64,000 nt of DNA, taken from assembly GCF_002008165.1 (NCBI RefSeq), contig NZ_MRDM01000009.1, forward strand, positions 124,001 to 188,000, in the 5' to 3' direction. The notes beneath the pieces were generated by a model, which searched no databases, was not told the origin of the DNA, and was given only the letters and a program-made list of their open reading frames with translations. This DNA comes from Rhizobium laguerreae (GTDB lineage Bacteria; Pseudomonadota; Alphaproteobacteria; Rhizobiales; Rhizobiaceae). Each line of letters opens with the position of its first letter. Position 1 is the stretch's first letter. Made by a program: the position numbers and the translations under genes. Positions 17,134 to 25,426 of the stretch are shown piece by piece.

Positions 17134-18021
17134 ATGCATCTTTCCACACACAACTGGATGCGGGCGGAACCGCTCGCCGTCACGTTGAAGCGCATCAAGA
17201 AATATGGCTACGAGAGCATCGAGATATCCGGCGAACCGGCACAGTACGACGTCAAGGAGACGCGTGCGCTGCTGAAGGAGCATGGCATCCGCTGCTGGGG
17301 CGCCGTTACGCTGACGCTCGGCGAGCGAAATCTTGCCGCCAGGGATGAAGGCCAGCGCGCCAAGTCGGTGGACTATGTCAAGAGCGTCATCACCATGGTC
17401 AGCGAACTCGATGGCGAGATCGTCACCCTGGTGCCGGCCACCGTCGGCAAGGTGGTGCCGGATGGGACCGAGGAGGAAGAGTGGACATGGGTGGTGGACG
17501 CTACCAAGGAGTGTTTTGCCCATGCGCAGAAGAGGGGTGTGCGCATTGCCGTCGAGCCGCTCAACCGTTTCGAGACCTATTTCTTCAACCGTGCCGCCCA
17601 AGCGCTGGCGCTCGCCGATGCCGTCAGCCCCGAATGCGGGGTGTGCCTGGATGCCTTCCACCTGAACATCGAGGAGGAAGACATGTATGAAGCGATCCGG
17701 CTCGCGGGAAAGCGCCTGTTCGATTTCCACGTCGCCGATAACAATCGTTTTGCCGCCGGCCTCGGCCATCTCGACTGGCCAAAGATCATCGGCACGCTGA
17801 AGGAGATTGGTTACGACGGCGCCGTCACCAACGAATTCGTCGCTCCGGTCGACCGGACGCCCGCCGCCAAATATCCGGACATGGTCGAGCGCAACCCCGT
17901 CGATATTCCCCCGGAGCAGCTGAAATTCATCCAGGACCACGGCTCGAGCCTTCTCACTGAGAAGTTCTACGACGATCAGATGCGGATCACTGCCGAGACG
18001 ATCCTGCCGCTGATCAAGTAA
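17134..18021 (+). CDS. Sugar phosphate isomerase/epimerase
   Basis: A 295-residue TIM-barrel protein of the same superfamily as the divergent gene at 15938. Likely metal ligands occur in AVEPLNRFETYF, CLDAFHLNIEEED and LFDFHVADNNRF. AGGAGG lies eight bases before the chosen ATG, which begins MHLSTHNWMR. It is the first gene of an operon with an enolase-superfamily enzyme, a GntR regulator and a hydroxyacid dehydrogenase, so it probably interconverts ketose or keto-acid epimers in that pathway. The exact substrate is unknown. Confidence 0.87.
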   Translation: MHLSTHNWMRAEPLAVTLKRIKKYGYESIEISGEPAQYDVKETRALLKEHGIRCWGAVTLTLGERNLAARDEGQRAKSVDYVKSVITMVSELDGEIVTLVPATVGKVVPDGTEEEEWTWVVDATKECFAHAQKRGVRIAVEPLNRFETYFFNRAAQALALADAVSPECGVCLDAFHLNIEEEDMYEAIRLAGKRLFDFHVADNNRFAAGLGHLDWPKIIGTLKEIGYDGAVTNEFVAPVDRTPAAKYPDMVERNPVDIPPEQLKFIQDHGSSLLTEKFYDDQMRITAETILPLIK

Positions 18022-18080
18022 CGAACGGAAAGACATATGCCATGCGGCTCGCGGGCCGTGAGGGGCAGGGGATCCGAGAC

Positions 18081-19250
18081 ATGCGCATCAAGACCGTAGA
18101 GGCCTGGTGGATCAAAATTCCCATCGAGGCCAGCCGTCAACACCGCAGCGACTTCGGCCGACTGACGACCTTCGATAGCGCTATCCTGCGGATCGAAACG
18201 GACGACGGTATCGTGGGCTGGGGAGAGGGTAAGAATGCCGCGGGCAGTGCGGGCACCTACGGCACGCTGGTCCACATGATCAACCACGAGGTGGGGCCGA
18301 AGCTCATCGGCCGCGATCCTGCCGATATCTCCACCATATGGGAGATGCTTTACAACGGCGTACGCCACGAGACGGCGGCGCGTTCGGGTCACGCCATGCC
18401 CGAGATCGCGCGTCGCGGCCTTTCCGTCGCGGCGATCAGCGCGGTCGACATAGCGCTCTGGGACATTCTCGGCAAGTCGCTCGGCGTTCCCGTCTGGAAG
18501 CTGCTGGGTGGCCGCAAGGCCGACAGGTTGCCCGCCTATGCCTCGGGCGGTTGGGAGAGTGCGGAGCGGATCGGCGATCAACTCCGGTCCTATATCGCGG
18601 CCGGCGGTTTCAAGTCAGTCAAGATGCGCGTCGGCGCGATGGATCGTGCGCTGCATGTCTCGGCATCGCGCGTGCGGGCGGCTCGCAAAGCGGTCGGGCC
18701 TAACGTCGACCTGATGGTCGATGCGCACGGGACGTATACTGTTGCCGATGCCAAGCGCTTCATCCAGATGGTTGCCGATTGCGACCTCGCCTGGTTCGAG
18801 GAGCCGGTGATTGCCGATGACAAGCCGGGCATGGCGGAGGTGCGCGCGGCTGGGAACGTGCCGATCGCTGCCGGCGAGAGCGAGGCGACGCGTTTTGCCT
18901 TCCGAGATCTTGCCATGCTTCGGGCCGCCGACATATTCCAACCGGACCCTGCCTTCTGCGGCGGCATTACGGAGGCGATGCGCATCAGTTCGCTCGCCAG
19001 CGCCTTCAATCTCCGTTTCGCGCCGCATCTCTGGGCCGGTGCGCCCTGCTTCTTTTCCGGCCTGCACTTGTGCGCGGCCTCCCCGGCAAGCTTCATCATC
19101 GAATATTCGCTCGGCGCCAATCCGATGATCCATGATCTAGTCGAGGACACTGTGTCGGTGAAAGACGGTATGATAGAGATCCCGGACAGGCCTGGCCTGG
19201 GCTTCACGATCAATCAGCGGGTCCTGGAGACTCACGCGCAAAGACAGTGA
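18081..19250 (+). CDS. Enolase-superfamily enzyme (mandelate racemase/acid-sugar dehydratase group)
   Basis: A 389-residue enzyme with an N-terminal capping domain and a beta/alpha barrel. Visible residues include KSVKMRVG (the Lys-x-Arg end of strand 2), metal ligands in LMVDAHGTY, WFEEPV and AAGESEA, and an Asp (FQPDPAFCGG) plus His (FAPHLWAG) typical of the mandelate racemase subgroup. It would abstract the proton alpha to a carboxylate, as in acid-sugar dehydratases or galactarolactone cycloisomerase. I cannot choose between these. The ATG at 18081 follows GGGGAT-type spacing; an earlier in-frame ATG at 18042 is less likely. The regulator at 19253 begins immediately after it. Confidence 0.88.
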   Translation: MRIKTVEAWWIKIPIEASRQHRSDFGRLTTFDSAILRIETDDGIVGWGEGKNAAGSAGTYGTLVHMINHEVGPKLIGRDPADISTIWEMLYNGVRHETAARSGHAMPEIARRGLSVAAISAVDIALWDILGKSLGVPVWKLLGGRKADRLPAYASGGWESAERIGDQLRSYIAAGGFKSVKMRVGAMDRALHVSASRVRAARKAVGPNVDLMVDAHGTYTVADAKRFIQMVADCDLAWFEEPVIADDKPGMAEVRAAGNVPIAAGESEATRFAFRDLAMLRAADIFQPDPAFCGGITEAMRISSLASAFNLRFAPHLWAGAPCFFSGLHLCAASPASFIIEYSLGANPMIHDLVEDTVSVKDGMIEIPDRPGLGFTINQRVLETHAQRQ

Positions 19251-19252
19251 CG

Positions 19253-19945
19253 ATGAAAGAAAACTCCCTCCTCTCCGATCTCGCGGCCCATCTTTTTTCG
19301 AACTCGAGCGGCAACGGCCGTACGCCTTCGGAGCGAGAGCTTGCCGAGCATTTCGGCGTCAGCCGGGGCCAGGTTCGAGAGGCACTGGCCATTCTGGAGG
19401 CAATGCGCATCGTCGAGCGCCGGGCCAAGTCGGGGATCTATCTGACGACCACAGAGGCGAGCGTGGAGGCAATGGCGCTTTTTGCCCGCGCCGGCGTGCC
19501 GCTTGATCCCATCCTGATCTATGAGACCGTGGAGCTTCGCAAGATCCATGAGATCAAGGCGGCGGAGCTCGCCTGCGATCGGGCGACGGAGGAGAATTAC
19601 CAGCACTTGCGCGATATCCTCGGCGCGTCCGAGGCGAAGCTTGCCGCCGGCGAGGGGCTGGCGCGTGAGGACCGGGATTTCCATTTGGAGATCGTCCGGG
19701 CCACCAAGAATAGCGTCTTCCATCGGGTGTGCAGCGTCTATTACGTCATGGGCGAGCACCGCCTGCCGATCTATTTTGCCGATCCCGCCCGCAGCCGGCG
19801 CTCGCATGAGGAACATATCCGCATCTACGAGGCGCTGCTTGCCCGAGACGGCAATCTCGCCCAGGCGCTGATGAGCGCGCATCTTCAAGGTGCGGAAAGC
19901 TATTGGAAGGGTCTCATCGGCGGTCCAGCGACGGCAGCCGAATAG
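19253..19945 (+). CDS. FCD-type GntR-family transcriptional regulator
   Basis: A regulator of about 230 residues with an N-terminal GntR winged helix (RTPSERELAEHFGVSRGQVR) and a C-terminal all-helical FCD effector domain containing the metal-site pattern DFHLEIVRATKN and later SHEEHIRIYEALLARD. A GTG at 19247 overlaps the upstream stop and is an alternative start. The regulator lies inside the operon it probably controls. Four ATCTGGT-N3-rCCA sites at 16852, 17030, 26884 and 27052 are good candidates for its binding sites. The ligand is probably an acid sugar or keto acid, by analogy with FCD regulators. Confidence 0.9.
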   Translation: MKENSLLSDLAAHLFSNSSGNGRTPSERELAEHFGVSRGQVREALAILEAMRIVERRAKSGIYLTTTEASVEAMALFARAGVPLDPILIYETVELRKIHEIKAAELACDRATEENYQHLRDILGASEAKLAAGEGLAREDRDFHLEIVRATKNSVFHRVCSVYYVMGEHRLPIYFADPARSRRSHEEHIRIYEALLARDGNLAQALMSAHLQGAESYWKGLIGGPATAAE

Positions 19946-19966
19946 GCGCAACCGGCGGGAGGGCCG

Positions 19967-20941
19967 ATGAGCTTCATCTTTTCCACACATCCCCTGCACC
20001 CTGCGGCCAGGTCCATGCTTGAGGCTGCGGGTGATCTGCGCGTCGCTTCCGCGCCCGATCCCGAAACGTTGCTGCGAGAAGGCCGCGGCGCGGGCATCGT
20101 CGTCGTACGCGCGCCGATCCCGCCGGCCTTCTTCGAGGATGCGCCGGCGCTTCGCGCGGCGATCCGCCATGGCGCCGGGCTCGACATGGTGCCGATGGAT
20201 GCGGCGACCCGCGCCGGCGTGCTTGTCGCCAATGTCCCGGGCGCCAATGCTTCGACTGTCGCCGAGCACGTCTTCCTCGTGACACTGGCCCTGCTTCGGC
20301 GCTTCCGGCTGATGGACCGCGAACTGCGTCAGAGCGGCTGGGCGGCGGGCCGCGCCCAGTCGGACACGGCCGTCGACCTCGCCGGCCGCACCATGGGCAT
20401 CGTCGGTATGGGCAATGTCGGCAAGGCGATTTTCAAGATCGCGAAGTTCGGCTTCGGTCTGGAGGTGGTCGCCACGAGCCGGTCGCCGGAAAACGTGCCG
20501 GACGGCGTGCGTTTCCTGGCGATCAATGAGCTTATGGCGACGGCCGATATCGTGGTGCTCTGTTGTCCGCTGACGCCGGAGACCACTGGCTTGCTCGATG
20601 CCGGTCGCATCGGGCGCATGAAGCCCGCGGCCATTCTGGTCAACGTCTCGCGCGGGCCGGTGATCGATGATGCGGCGTTGATCGAGGCGCTGCGCGATGG
20701 TCGCATCGGCGGAGCCGCGCTCGACGTCTTCGCAACGCAGCCGCTGCCGCTCGATCATCCCTATTTCGGCTTTGACAATGTCATCGTCACGCCGCATCTG
20801 GCTGGCCTGACGGAAGAGAGCATGATGCGCATGGGAACGGGCGCGGCGAGCGAAGCCCTGCGCGTCATCAAGGGCGACTTGCCCGTCAATTTGCGCAATC
20901 CCGAAGTGGTAGAACACTACCGCCGGCGCTTTCCCGCATAG
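19967..20941 (+). CDS. D-2-hydroxyacid dehydrogenase family oxidoreductase
   Basis: A 324-residue NAD(P)-dependent dehydrogenase of the SerA/GyaR family. The Rossmann motif GIVGMGNVGKAIF is near residue 145, the catalytic Arg lies in LVNVSRGPVIDD, and Glu and His follow in the region around DNVIVTPHLAGLTEES. It starts 21 bp after the GntR gene in the same operon. A role in reducing or oxidising a 2-keto/2-hydroxy acid made by the enolase-superfamily and epimerase enzymes is inferred. It is convergent with the ABC importer genes. Confidence 0.9.
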   Translation: MSFIFSTHPLHPAARSMLEAAGDLRVASAPDPETLLREGRGAGIVVVRAPIPPAFFEDAPALRAAIRHGAGLDMVPMDAATRAGVLVANVPGANASTVAEHVFLVTLALLRRFRLMDRELRQSGWAAGRAQSDTAVDLAGRTMGIVGMGNVGKAIFKIAKFGFGLEVVATSRSPENVPDGVRFLAINELMATADIVVLCCPLTPETTGLLDAGRIGRMKPAAILVNVSRGPVIDDAALIEALRDGRIGGAALDVFATQPLPLDHPYFGFDNVIVTPHLAGLTEESMMRMGTGAASEALRVIKGDLPVNLRNPEVVEHYRRRFPA

Positions 20942-21020
20942 CGCCCCGTCGCGACAACTCGAAACGCTGGCTGCCCCTGCCGTGCCGCCGAGACCGCTGG
21001 CATCTTTCGGACCGTTGAGG

Positions 21021-22097
21021 TCAGCCCGCGTGCCGCAAGCTTACACCGCTTCCGGCGTCAAACAGCACGACCTTTTCCGGATTCCACGAAAAGCGAACCT
21101 CATCCTCGATCCGAAGCGCCGTCTGTGTCGGCACGGTCGCGTGGATGAACTTCTCGCCGGTGCGTAGCGTCACGATCTTTTCGACACCATGGTTTTCCAC
21201 GTCGTGGACCCGTGCTTCGCCGGGCGCGCCACTATCGAGGAAAATGTCCTCGGGACGGATGCCGAAGGTGAGCGGGCGACCGTCTGTCGCGATCCCGTGT
21301 CCGTTGCCGAGGGGCAGCCGGTAGCCCTCGCTGGCCACTGCCTCGCCACCGGCAAGCGTGCCGGCAATCAGGTTCATCGGCGGCGAACCGACCGCGCGCG
21401 CGACGAAGGTGTTGACCGGGTTTCGGTAGATCTCCTGCGGCGTACCCGTCTGCACCAGTTGACCATTGTTCAGGACGCCGATCTTGTCGCCCATCGACAT
21501 GGCCTCTATCTGGTCGTGAGTGACGAAGAGGAAGGTCGCGCCGAGGTTCATCTGCAGGTTTTTCAGCTCGGTGCGAAGTGCTTCGCGAAGCTTGGCGTCG
21601 AGCGCCGAAAGGGGTTCGTCCATCAGGAAGACCCGCGGCTTGCGCACGATGGCCCGGCCGATCGATACGCGCTGCATCTCGCCTCCCGACAGTCGGTCCG
21701 TCTTGCGGTCGAGCAGATGCTCGATGCGCAGGGTCTTCGCAACGCGGTCGACGCGCTCCTTGATTTCTCCGGGCTCAACGCGACGGATACGGGATTTCAA
21801 TGGAAATTCCAGGTTCTCCCGCACCGTATAGCGCGGGTAAAGCGAGTATTGCTGGAGCACCAGAGCCACATCGCGCTCGGCGGCACCCCAGTCGGCGACG
21901 TCCTGCCCGTCGATGAAGATCTGGCCTGCGGTCGGCTTCTCGAGACCGGCGATCAGGCGCAGCGTAGTCGTCTTGCCGGCGCCGGTCTGCCCGAGCAGCA
22001 CGAAGAACTCGCCGTCAGCAATGTCGATGTTCAAGTTTTTCAGCGCCGTGTGCCTGCCGAAGGTCTTGGTGATGCCCTTGAGTTCGATATGCGCCAT
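21021..22097 (-). CDS. ABC transporter ATP-binding protein, second of a pair
   Basis: A 358-residue CUT1-like ATPase with Walker A GQTGAGKTT, signature LSGGEMQR (unlike the common LSGGQRQR), Walker B VFLMDEPLSALD, and a C-terminal TOBE-type domain from about residue 240. Its start codon overlaps the stop of the preceding ATPase gene by one base (TGATG). Operons with two different ATPases are known for the rhizobial glycerol importer GlpSTPQV, so the two proteins here probably form a heterodimer. The substrate is likely a polyol or acid sugar, judged by the linked enzymes. Confidence 0.92.
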   Translation of the reverse strand: MAHIELKGITKTFGRHTALKNLNIDIADGEFFVLLGQTGAGKTTTLRLIAGLEKPTAGQIFIDGQDVADWGAAERDVALVLQQYSLYPRYTVRENLEFPLKSRIRRVEPGEIKERVDRVAKTLRIEHLLDRKTDRLSGGEMQRVSIGRAIVRKPRVFLMDEPLSALDAKLREALRTELKNLQMNLGATFLFVTHDQIEAMSMGDKIGVLNNGQLVQTGTPQEIYRNPVNTFVARAVGSPPMNLIAGTLAGGEAVASEGYRLPLGNGHGIATDGRPLTFGIRPEDIFLDSGAPGEARVHDVENHGVEKIVTLRTGEKFIHATVPTQTALRIEDEVRFSWNPEKVVLFDAGSGVSLRHAG

Positions 22098-23206
22098 CAG
22101 AGTCTGATCCCCAGCGACGAGCCGGTCGCGGTGTTGAAGAAATGTGCCTGGGCGGGGTCGATGCGTGCCCAGACGGCTTCGCCGGGACCAGGCACGAAAC
22201 CGCTCTTTGTGCGTGCCCTGATCATCTGGTGACCAACCTTCAGGTCCACGATGTCGTGCGAGCCGAGAGGCTCGATGATATGCGCCTCGACCGGCATGAA
22301 GCCCTCGCGGGCCTCCCGTGAAACGAGCACGCCCTCAGGCCGGACCCCGAGTGTCAGCTTGCCGTTCTCGGCCCTTGCGTCGGAGAGGCGGTTCGCCAGC
22401 ACGGCGGGGAACTCGAAGCCCGTCGTCCCGTCGCCGACCTGTACGCTGGTATGGCTGCCCGTTGCGCTGATGATCGCCGGCGCCATGTTCATGACCGGGC
22501 TTCCGACGAACTGGGCGACGAACGTGTTGGCGGGTTGCGCGTAAACCTCTTCCGGCGTGCCCACCTGCTGGAGGATGCCCTCGTGCATGATGACGATGCG
22601 GTCGGCGAGCGACATCGCCTCCACCTGGTCATGCGTCACGTAGATGGTGGTTGAACCCTGCTTGATATGCAGACGCTTGATTTCCGCCCGCATTTCCTCG
22701 CGCAGCTTCGCGTCGAGCGCACCGATCGGCTCATCCATCAGCATGGCCTTTGGCCGTCGCACCAGCGCGCGGCCGATCGCGACGCGCTGCATGTCGCCGC
22801 CTGACAGCGCCGAGGGCTTGCGGGCCAGGAGACCGGTGATGCGCAGCACACCGGCGATATCGCGGACCGACGCATCGACATCGGCACGGCTCATCCGGGT
22901 CGCGCGGAGCGGGAAGGCGATGTTCTCGTAGACCGTCATGTGCGGATAAAGCGAGAAGGATTGGAATACCATGGCGATATCCCTGTCTGATGCCTTGATA
23001 TGCTGCACCGGCTGCCCGTCGATCAGAATGTCGCCTTCGTCGATCGTCTCCAACCCCGCGACGGCGCGTAATGTCGTCGTCTTTCCGCAGCCCGATTGTC
23101 CAAGCAGCACAATGAATTCATTGTCGGCGATGGCGAGATTAAGGTCTTTGATGACCTGGACGGCACCGAAATATTTCTGAATCCCGCGAAGTTCGATCTG
23201 CGTCAT
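22097..23206 (-). CDS. ABC transporter ATP-binding protein, first of a pair
   Basis: A 369-residue ATPase with Walker A GQSGCGKTT, signature LSGGDMQR, Walker B AMLMDEPIGALD, and a C-terminal OB-type domain. It shares the unusual acidic residue in the signature with its partner at 21021 but differs enough to be a separate subunit rather than a recent copy. Its start overlaps the 67-residue membrane protein gene by four bases (ATGA). It powers the permeases at 23403 and 24364. Confidence 0.92.
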   Translation of the reverse strand: MTQIELRGIQKYFGAVQVIKDLNLAIADNEFIVLLGQSGCGKTTTLRAVAGLETIDEGDILIDGQPVQHIKASDRDIAMVFQSFSLYPHMTVYENIAFPLRATRMSRADVDASVRDIAGVLRITGLLARKPSALSGGDMQRVAIGRALVRRPKAMLMDEPIGALDAKLREEMRAEIKRLHIKQGSTTIYVTHDQVEAMSLADRIVIMHEGILQQVGTPEEVYAQPANTFVAQFVGSPVMNMAPAIISATGSHTSVQVGDGTTGFEFPAVLANRLSDARAENGKLTLGVRPEGVLVSREAREGFMPVEAHIIEPLGSHDIVDLKVGHQMIRARTKSGFVPGPGEAVWARIDPAQAHFFNTATGSSLGIRL

Positions 23207-23406
23207 AAATGGTTGCCTTCGTCTGGTTGCGCGTCGCGGGGGATTTTGGTCGCCACCATGAAGGCGATCAATCCGACGAGCGTCATCGTCATGCCATAGC
23301 GGTGCAGAAACAGGTTCCAGGGCTGGCAGAGCGCGACGATGCCCAAGATCATGAGATACTGCGAACCGGGTTCGAGATATTTCTGGTTGAAGGCGCGAAA
23401 GGTCAT
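23203..23406 (-). CDS. Small two-helix membrane protein of an ABC operon
   Basis: A 67-residue ORF starting MTFRAFNQKYLEPGSQY with two hydrophobic segments (about residues 17-33 and 37-53). It is locked into the operon by four-base ATGA overlaps at both ends, which strongly supports it as a real gene. A small DUF2160-type membrane protein holds the equivalent place in rhizobial glycerol importer operons; whether this one belongs to that family needs a profile search. It may be an accessory subunit of the transporter membrane complex. Confidence 0.75.
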   Translation of the reverse strand: MTFRAFNQKYLEPGSQYLMILGIVALCQPWNLFLHRYGMTMTLVGLIAFMVATKIPRDAQPDEGNHL

Positions 23407-24362
23407 TTGCGGATCGCTCCGAAGCTCATGCCGCGCAGGAGATGGTTCCTGAGCAGGAAGGTGAAGATGGCGACCGGTAGCAGGAACAGGAACGTGCCGG
23501 CGGCAATCACCGTCCAATCCGGCAGGCCTGAGCCGACCTGGCTCGGAATGAAGGGTGGAGCCGTTTGCGCACGCCGGTTCGTCATGATCAGCGCAAATGC
23601 ATATTCATTCCAGGCCGTGATGAAGCAGAAGACCGCGGTTGCGGCGATGCCGGTGGCCGCTTCCGGGATGACGATCTTGAAAAAGGCCTCCATCCGCGTG
23701 TATCCGTCGACGAGCGCGGCCTCCTCGTATTCCTTCGGGATCTCGTCGATGAAGCCCTTCATCAACCAAACGGAGAAGGAAAGGTTGAAGGCAGTGTAGA
23801 GTATGATGAGGCCCCAATGCGTGTCGTTGAGGCCGACGACGCGGTACATGAGGAACATCGGGATCGCCACGACGACGGGCGGCAGCATGCGCGTCGACAG
23901 GATGAAGAAGAGAAGGTCTGCCTCCCCCTTCACTTTGAAGCGCGAGAAACCGTAGGCTGTGAAGGTTCCCATGCCGACGGCCAGCACCGTGGACGTGATG
24001 GCGACGATCAGCGAGTTCATGAAGCGGTTCGGATAGCCGGAGGGCTGCACCTCGCCGCGGCCGGAGCGAACGATCTTCTCGCCGCCGTCGAACACCATCC
24101 GCTCCCACCAGGGGGCGGCGGCATATTCTTCAGCGGTTGGCGCCCCGCGCAGTTGCGAGCGCTTGGTGAAGAGCTTCACGAAAGGCGAGAGTTCCGGCTC
24201 GAAGAGCACCGTCGGCGGAATGGTGGTAGCGAGATTGCGCGGCTTGAAGGCCGTCGAGGTGATCCAGTAGATCGGCGCCAGGAAGATCAGCGTGATGACC
24301 AGTACGGCGGCGATCGCCACCCGGTTCAGCGCGCGTTCGGAGCGGGTTTGCACGGCAGCCAT
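23403..24362 (-). CDS. ABC transporter permease (MalG type)
   Basis: A 319-residue permease with six predicted membrane helices. The EAA loop reads YEEAALVDGYTRMEAFFKIV, and the end GTFLFLLPVAIFTFLLRNHL differs from standard MalG C-termini. A long periplasmic loop is present between helices 1 and 2. It starts one base after the preceding permease gene and ends inside the start of the small membrane protein gene. It is part of the importer with the binding protein at 25427. Confidence 0.92.
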   Translation of the reverse strand: MAAVQTRSERALNRVAIAAVLVITLIFLAPIYWITSTAFKPRNLATTIPPTVLFEPELSPFVKLFTKRSQLRGAPTAEEYAAAPWWERMVFDGGEKIVRSGRGEVQPSGYPNRFMNSLIVAITSTVLAVGMGTFTAYGFSRFKVKGEADLLFFILSTRMLPPVVVAIPMFLMYRVVGLNDTHWGLIILYTAFNLSFSVWLMKGFIDEIPKEYEEAALVDGYTRMEAFFKIVIPEAATGIAATAVFCFITAWNEYAFALIMTNRRAQTAPPFIPSQVGSGLPDWTVIAAGTFLFLLPVAIFTFLLRNHLLRGMSFGAIRK

Positions 24363-24363
24363 C

Positions 24364-25254
24364 TCAGCGCTCCTTCACTTTGTTGAGGTACTTGACGTAG
24401 ATGTTGGTGATCGCAAGAACCATGATGAGCACGATGTAGGCGAGTGCGCAGGAACGCCCCGTCTGCCATTCCTGGAAGGCCATCTTGTAGAGCCGGATGG
24501 AGATCACCTCGGTCGTCGGTTGGCTGGTCAGAATGTAGGCGAGGTCAAAGGTCTTGAAGGCCTCCATCGTACGGAAGATGATTGCGATCATCAGGATCGG
24601 CGCCACCAGCGGCAGCGTGATGCGGAAGAAGGTATAGAACGGTCCCGCCCGGTCGATCGCCGCTGCCTCGTAGAGATGTTTTGGCACGGCCGAAAGGCCG
24701 GCAAGCGACAGCAGCATCACGAAGGGCGACCACATCCAGATGTCCGTGATTGCGACCGCATAGAGAGCCATGTCCGGATTCGACAGCCACTCGAAGGAGC
24801 CGAGGCCGAGCGCGTAGTTGATGATGCCGAAGGACGGGTCGTAGAGCAGCTTCCAGAAGAGGCCGACGACGGCCATCGACAGCATCATCGGCAGCAGCAG
24901 CAGCGTCGTCAGAAGACCCTTCAGCGGAATGTCACGGTTGAGCAGCATCGCGGTGCCGAAGCCGACGATCACCTGCCCCGTCACAGAGACGATCACATAT
25001 TTCGCGGTGATGGCGAAATTCGACCAGATGAAAGGATCGTTCAGCAATTCGCGGTAGTTCTGCAGGCCGACGAAGTTGGCCGGCGCGTTCGTCGAGGCGC
25101 GAAAGTCCGTGAACGAATAGCCGAGCGAATAGATCAGCGGAAAGATGTTGAAGATGATCAGAAACAGGATCGTCGGGATAATGAAGAGATTGCGAATGCG
25201 GATGTCGCTCATGCCGTGGGATGCGGCACGCGATTTCGTGTCTAGCGATGTCAT
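24364..25254 (-). CDS. ABC transporter permease (MalF type)
   Basis: A permease of about 296 residues with six membrane helices and the EAA loop YEAAAIDRAGPFYTFFRITL. The start is unclear. The ATG at 25254 gives MTSLDTKSRAASHGMSD, a TTG at 25269 lies closer to a GGAGGAG tract, and an ATG at 25212 gives MSDIRIRN. All give the same membrane domain. It is the first permease after the binding-protein gene, from which it is separated by a stem-loop (25390-25413). Confidence 0.88.
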   Translation of the reverse strand: MTSLDTKSRAASHGMSDIRIRNLFIIPTILFLIIFNIFPLIYSLGYSFTDFRASTNAPANFVGLQNYRELLNDPFIWSNFAITAKYVIVSVTGQVIVGFGTAMLLNRDIPLKGLLTTLLLLPMMLSMAVVGLFWKLLYDPSFGIINYALGLGSFEWLSNPDMALYAVAITDIWMWSPFVMLLSLAGLSAVPKHLYEAAAIDRAGPFYTFFRITLPLVAPILMIAIIFRTMEAFKTFDLAYILTSQPTTEVISIRLYKMAFQEWQTGRSCALAYIVLIMVLAITNIYVKYLNKVKER

Positions 25255-25389
25255 GACTGCGGTTGCCAATCCTCTCCTCCTCCGAGAGTCGGCGCCGGAT
25301 GCCGGAAAAGGCATCACGATGCGCGAAGTGAATTCCGGGCGCCGCGCCCTCTCGAACCGCGCCTTTGGGCGCGAGATGCAGAATGCAAA

Positions 25390-25413
25390 CGGAGGGGCGA
25401 CGGAGCCCCTCCG
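25390..25413 (-). promoter_or_regulatory. Stem-loop between binding-protein and permease genes
   Basis: CGGAGGGGC (25390-25398) pairs with GCCCCTCCG (25405-25413), and on the minus strand a short T-rich TTTGC follows. It lies 13 bases after the binding-protein stop and could act as a partial terminator or an mRNA stabiliser. Confidence 0.55.
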
Positions 25414-25426
25414 CTGATCGCGTTTG

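Noticed and set aside
19232..20917. 561-codon minus-strand frame across the GntR and hydroxyacid dehydrogenase genes
   Set aside because: Both genes on the plus strand have clear family motifs; this frame shows only Arg/His/Asp-rich shadow composition.
22231..22239. TGGTGACCA resembling the GntR operator
   Set aside because: The half-sites are one base apart instead of three, and it lies inside an ATPase coding region.
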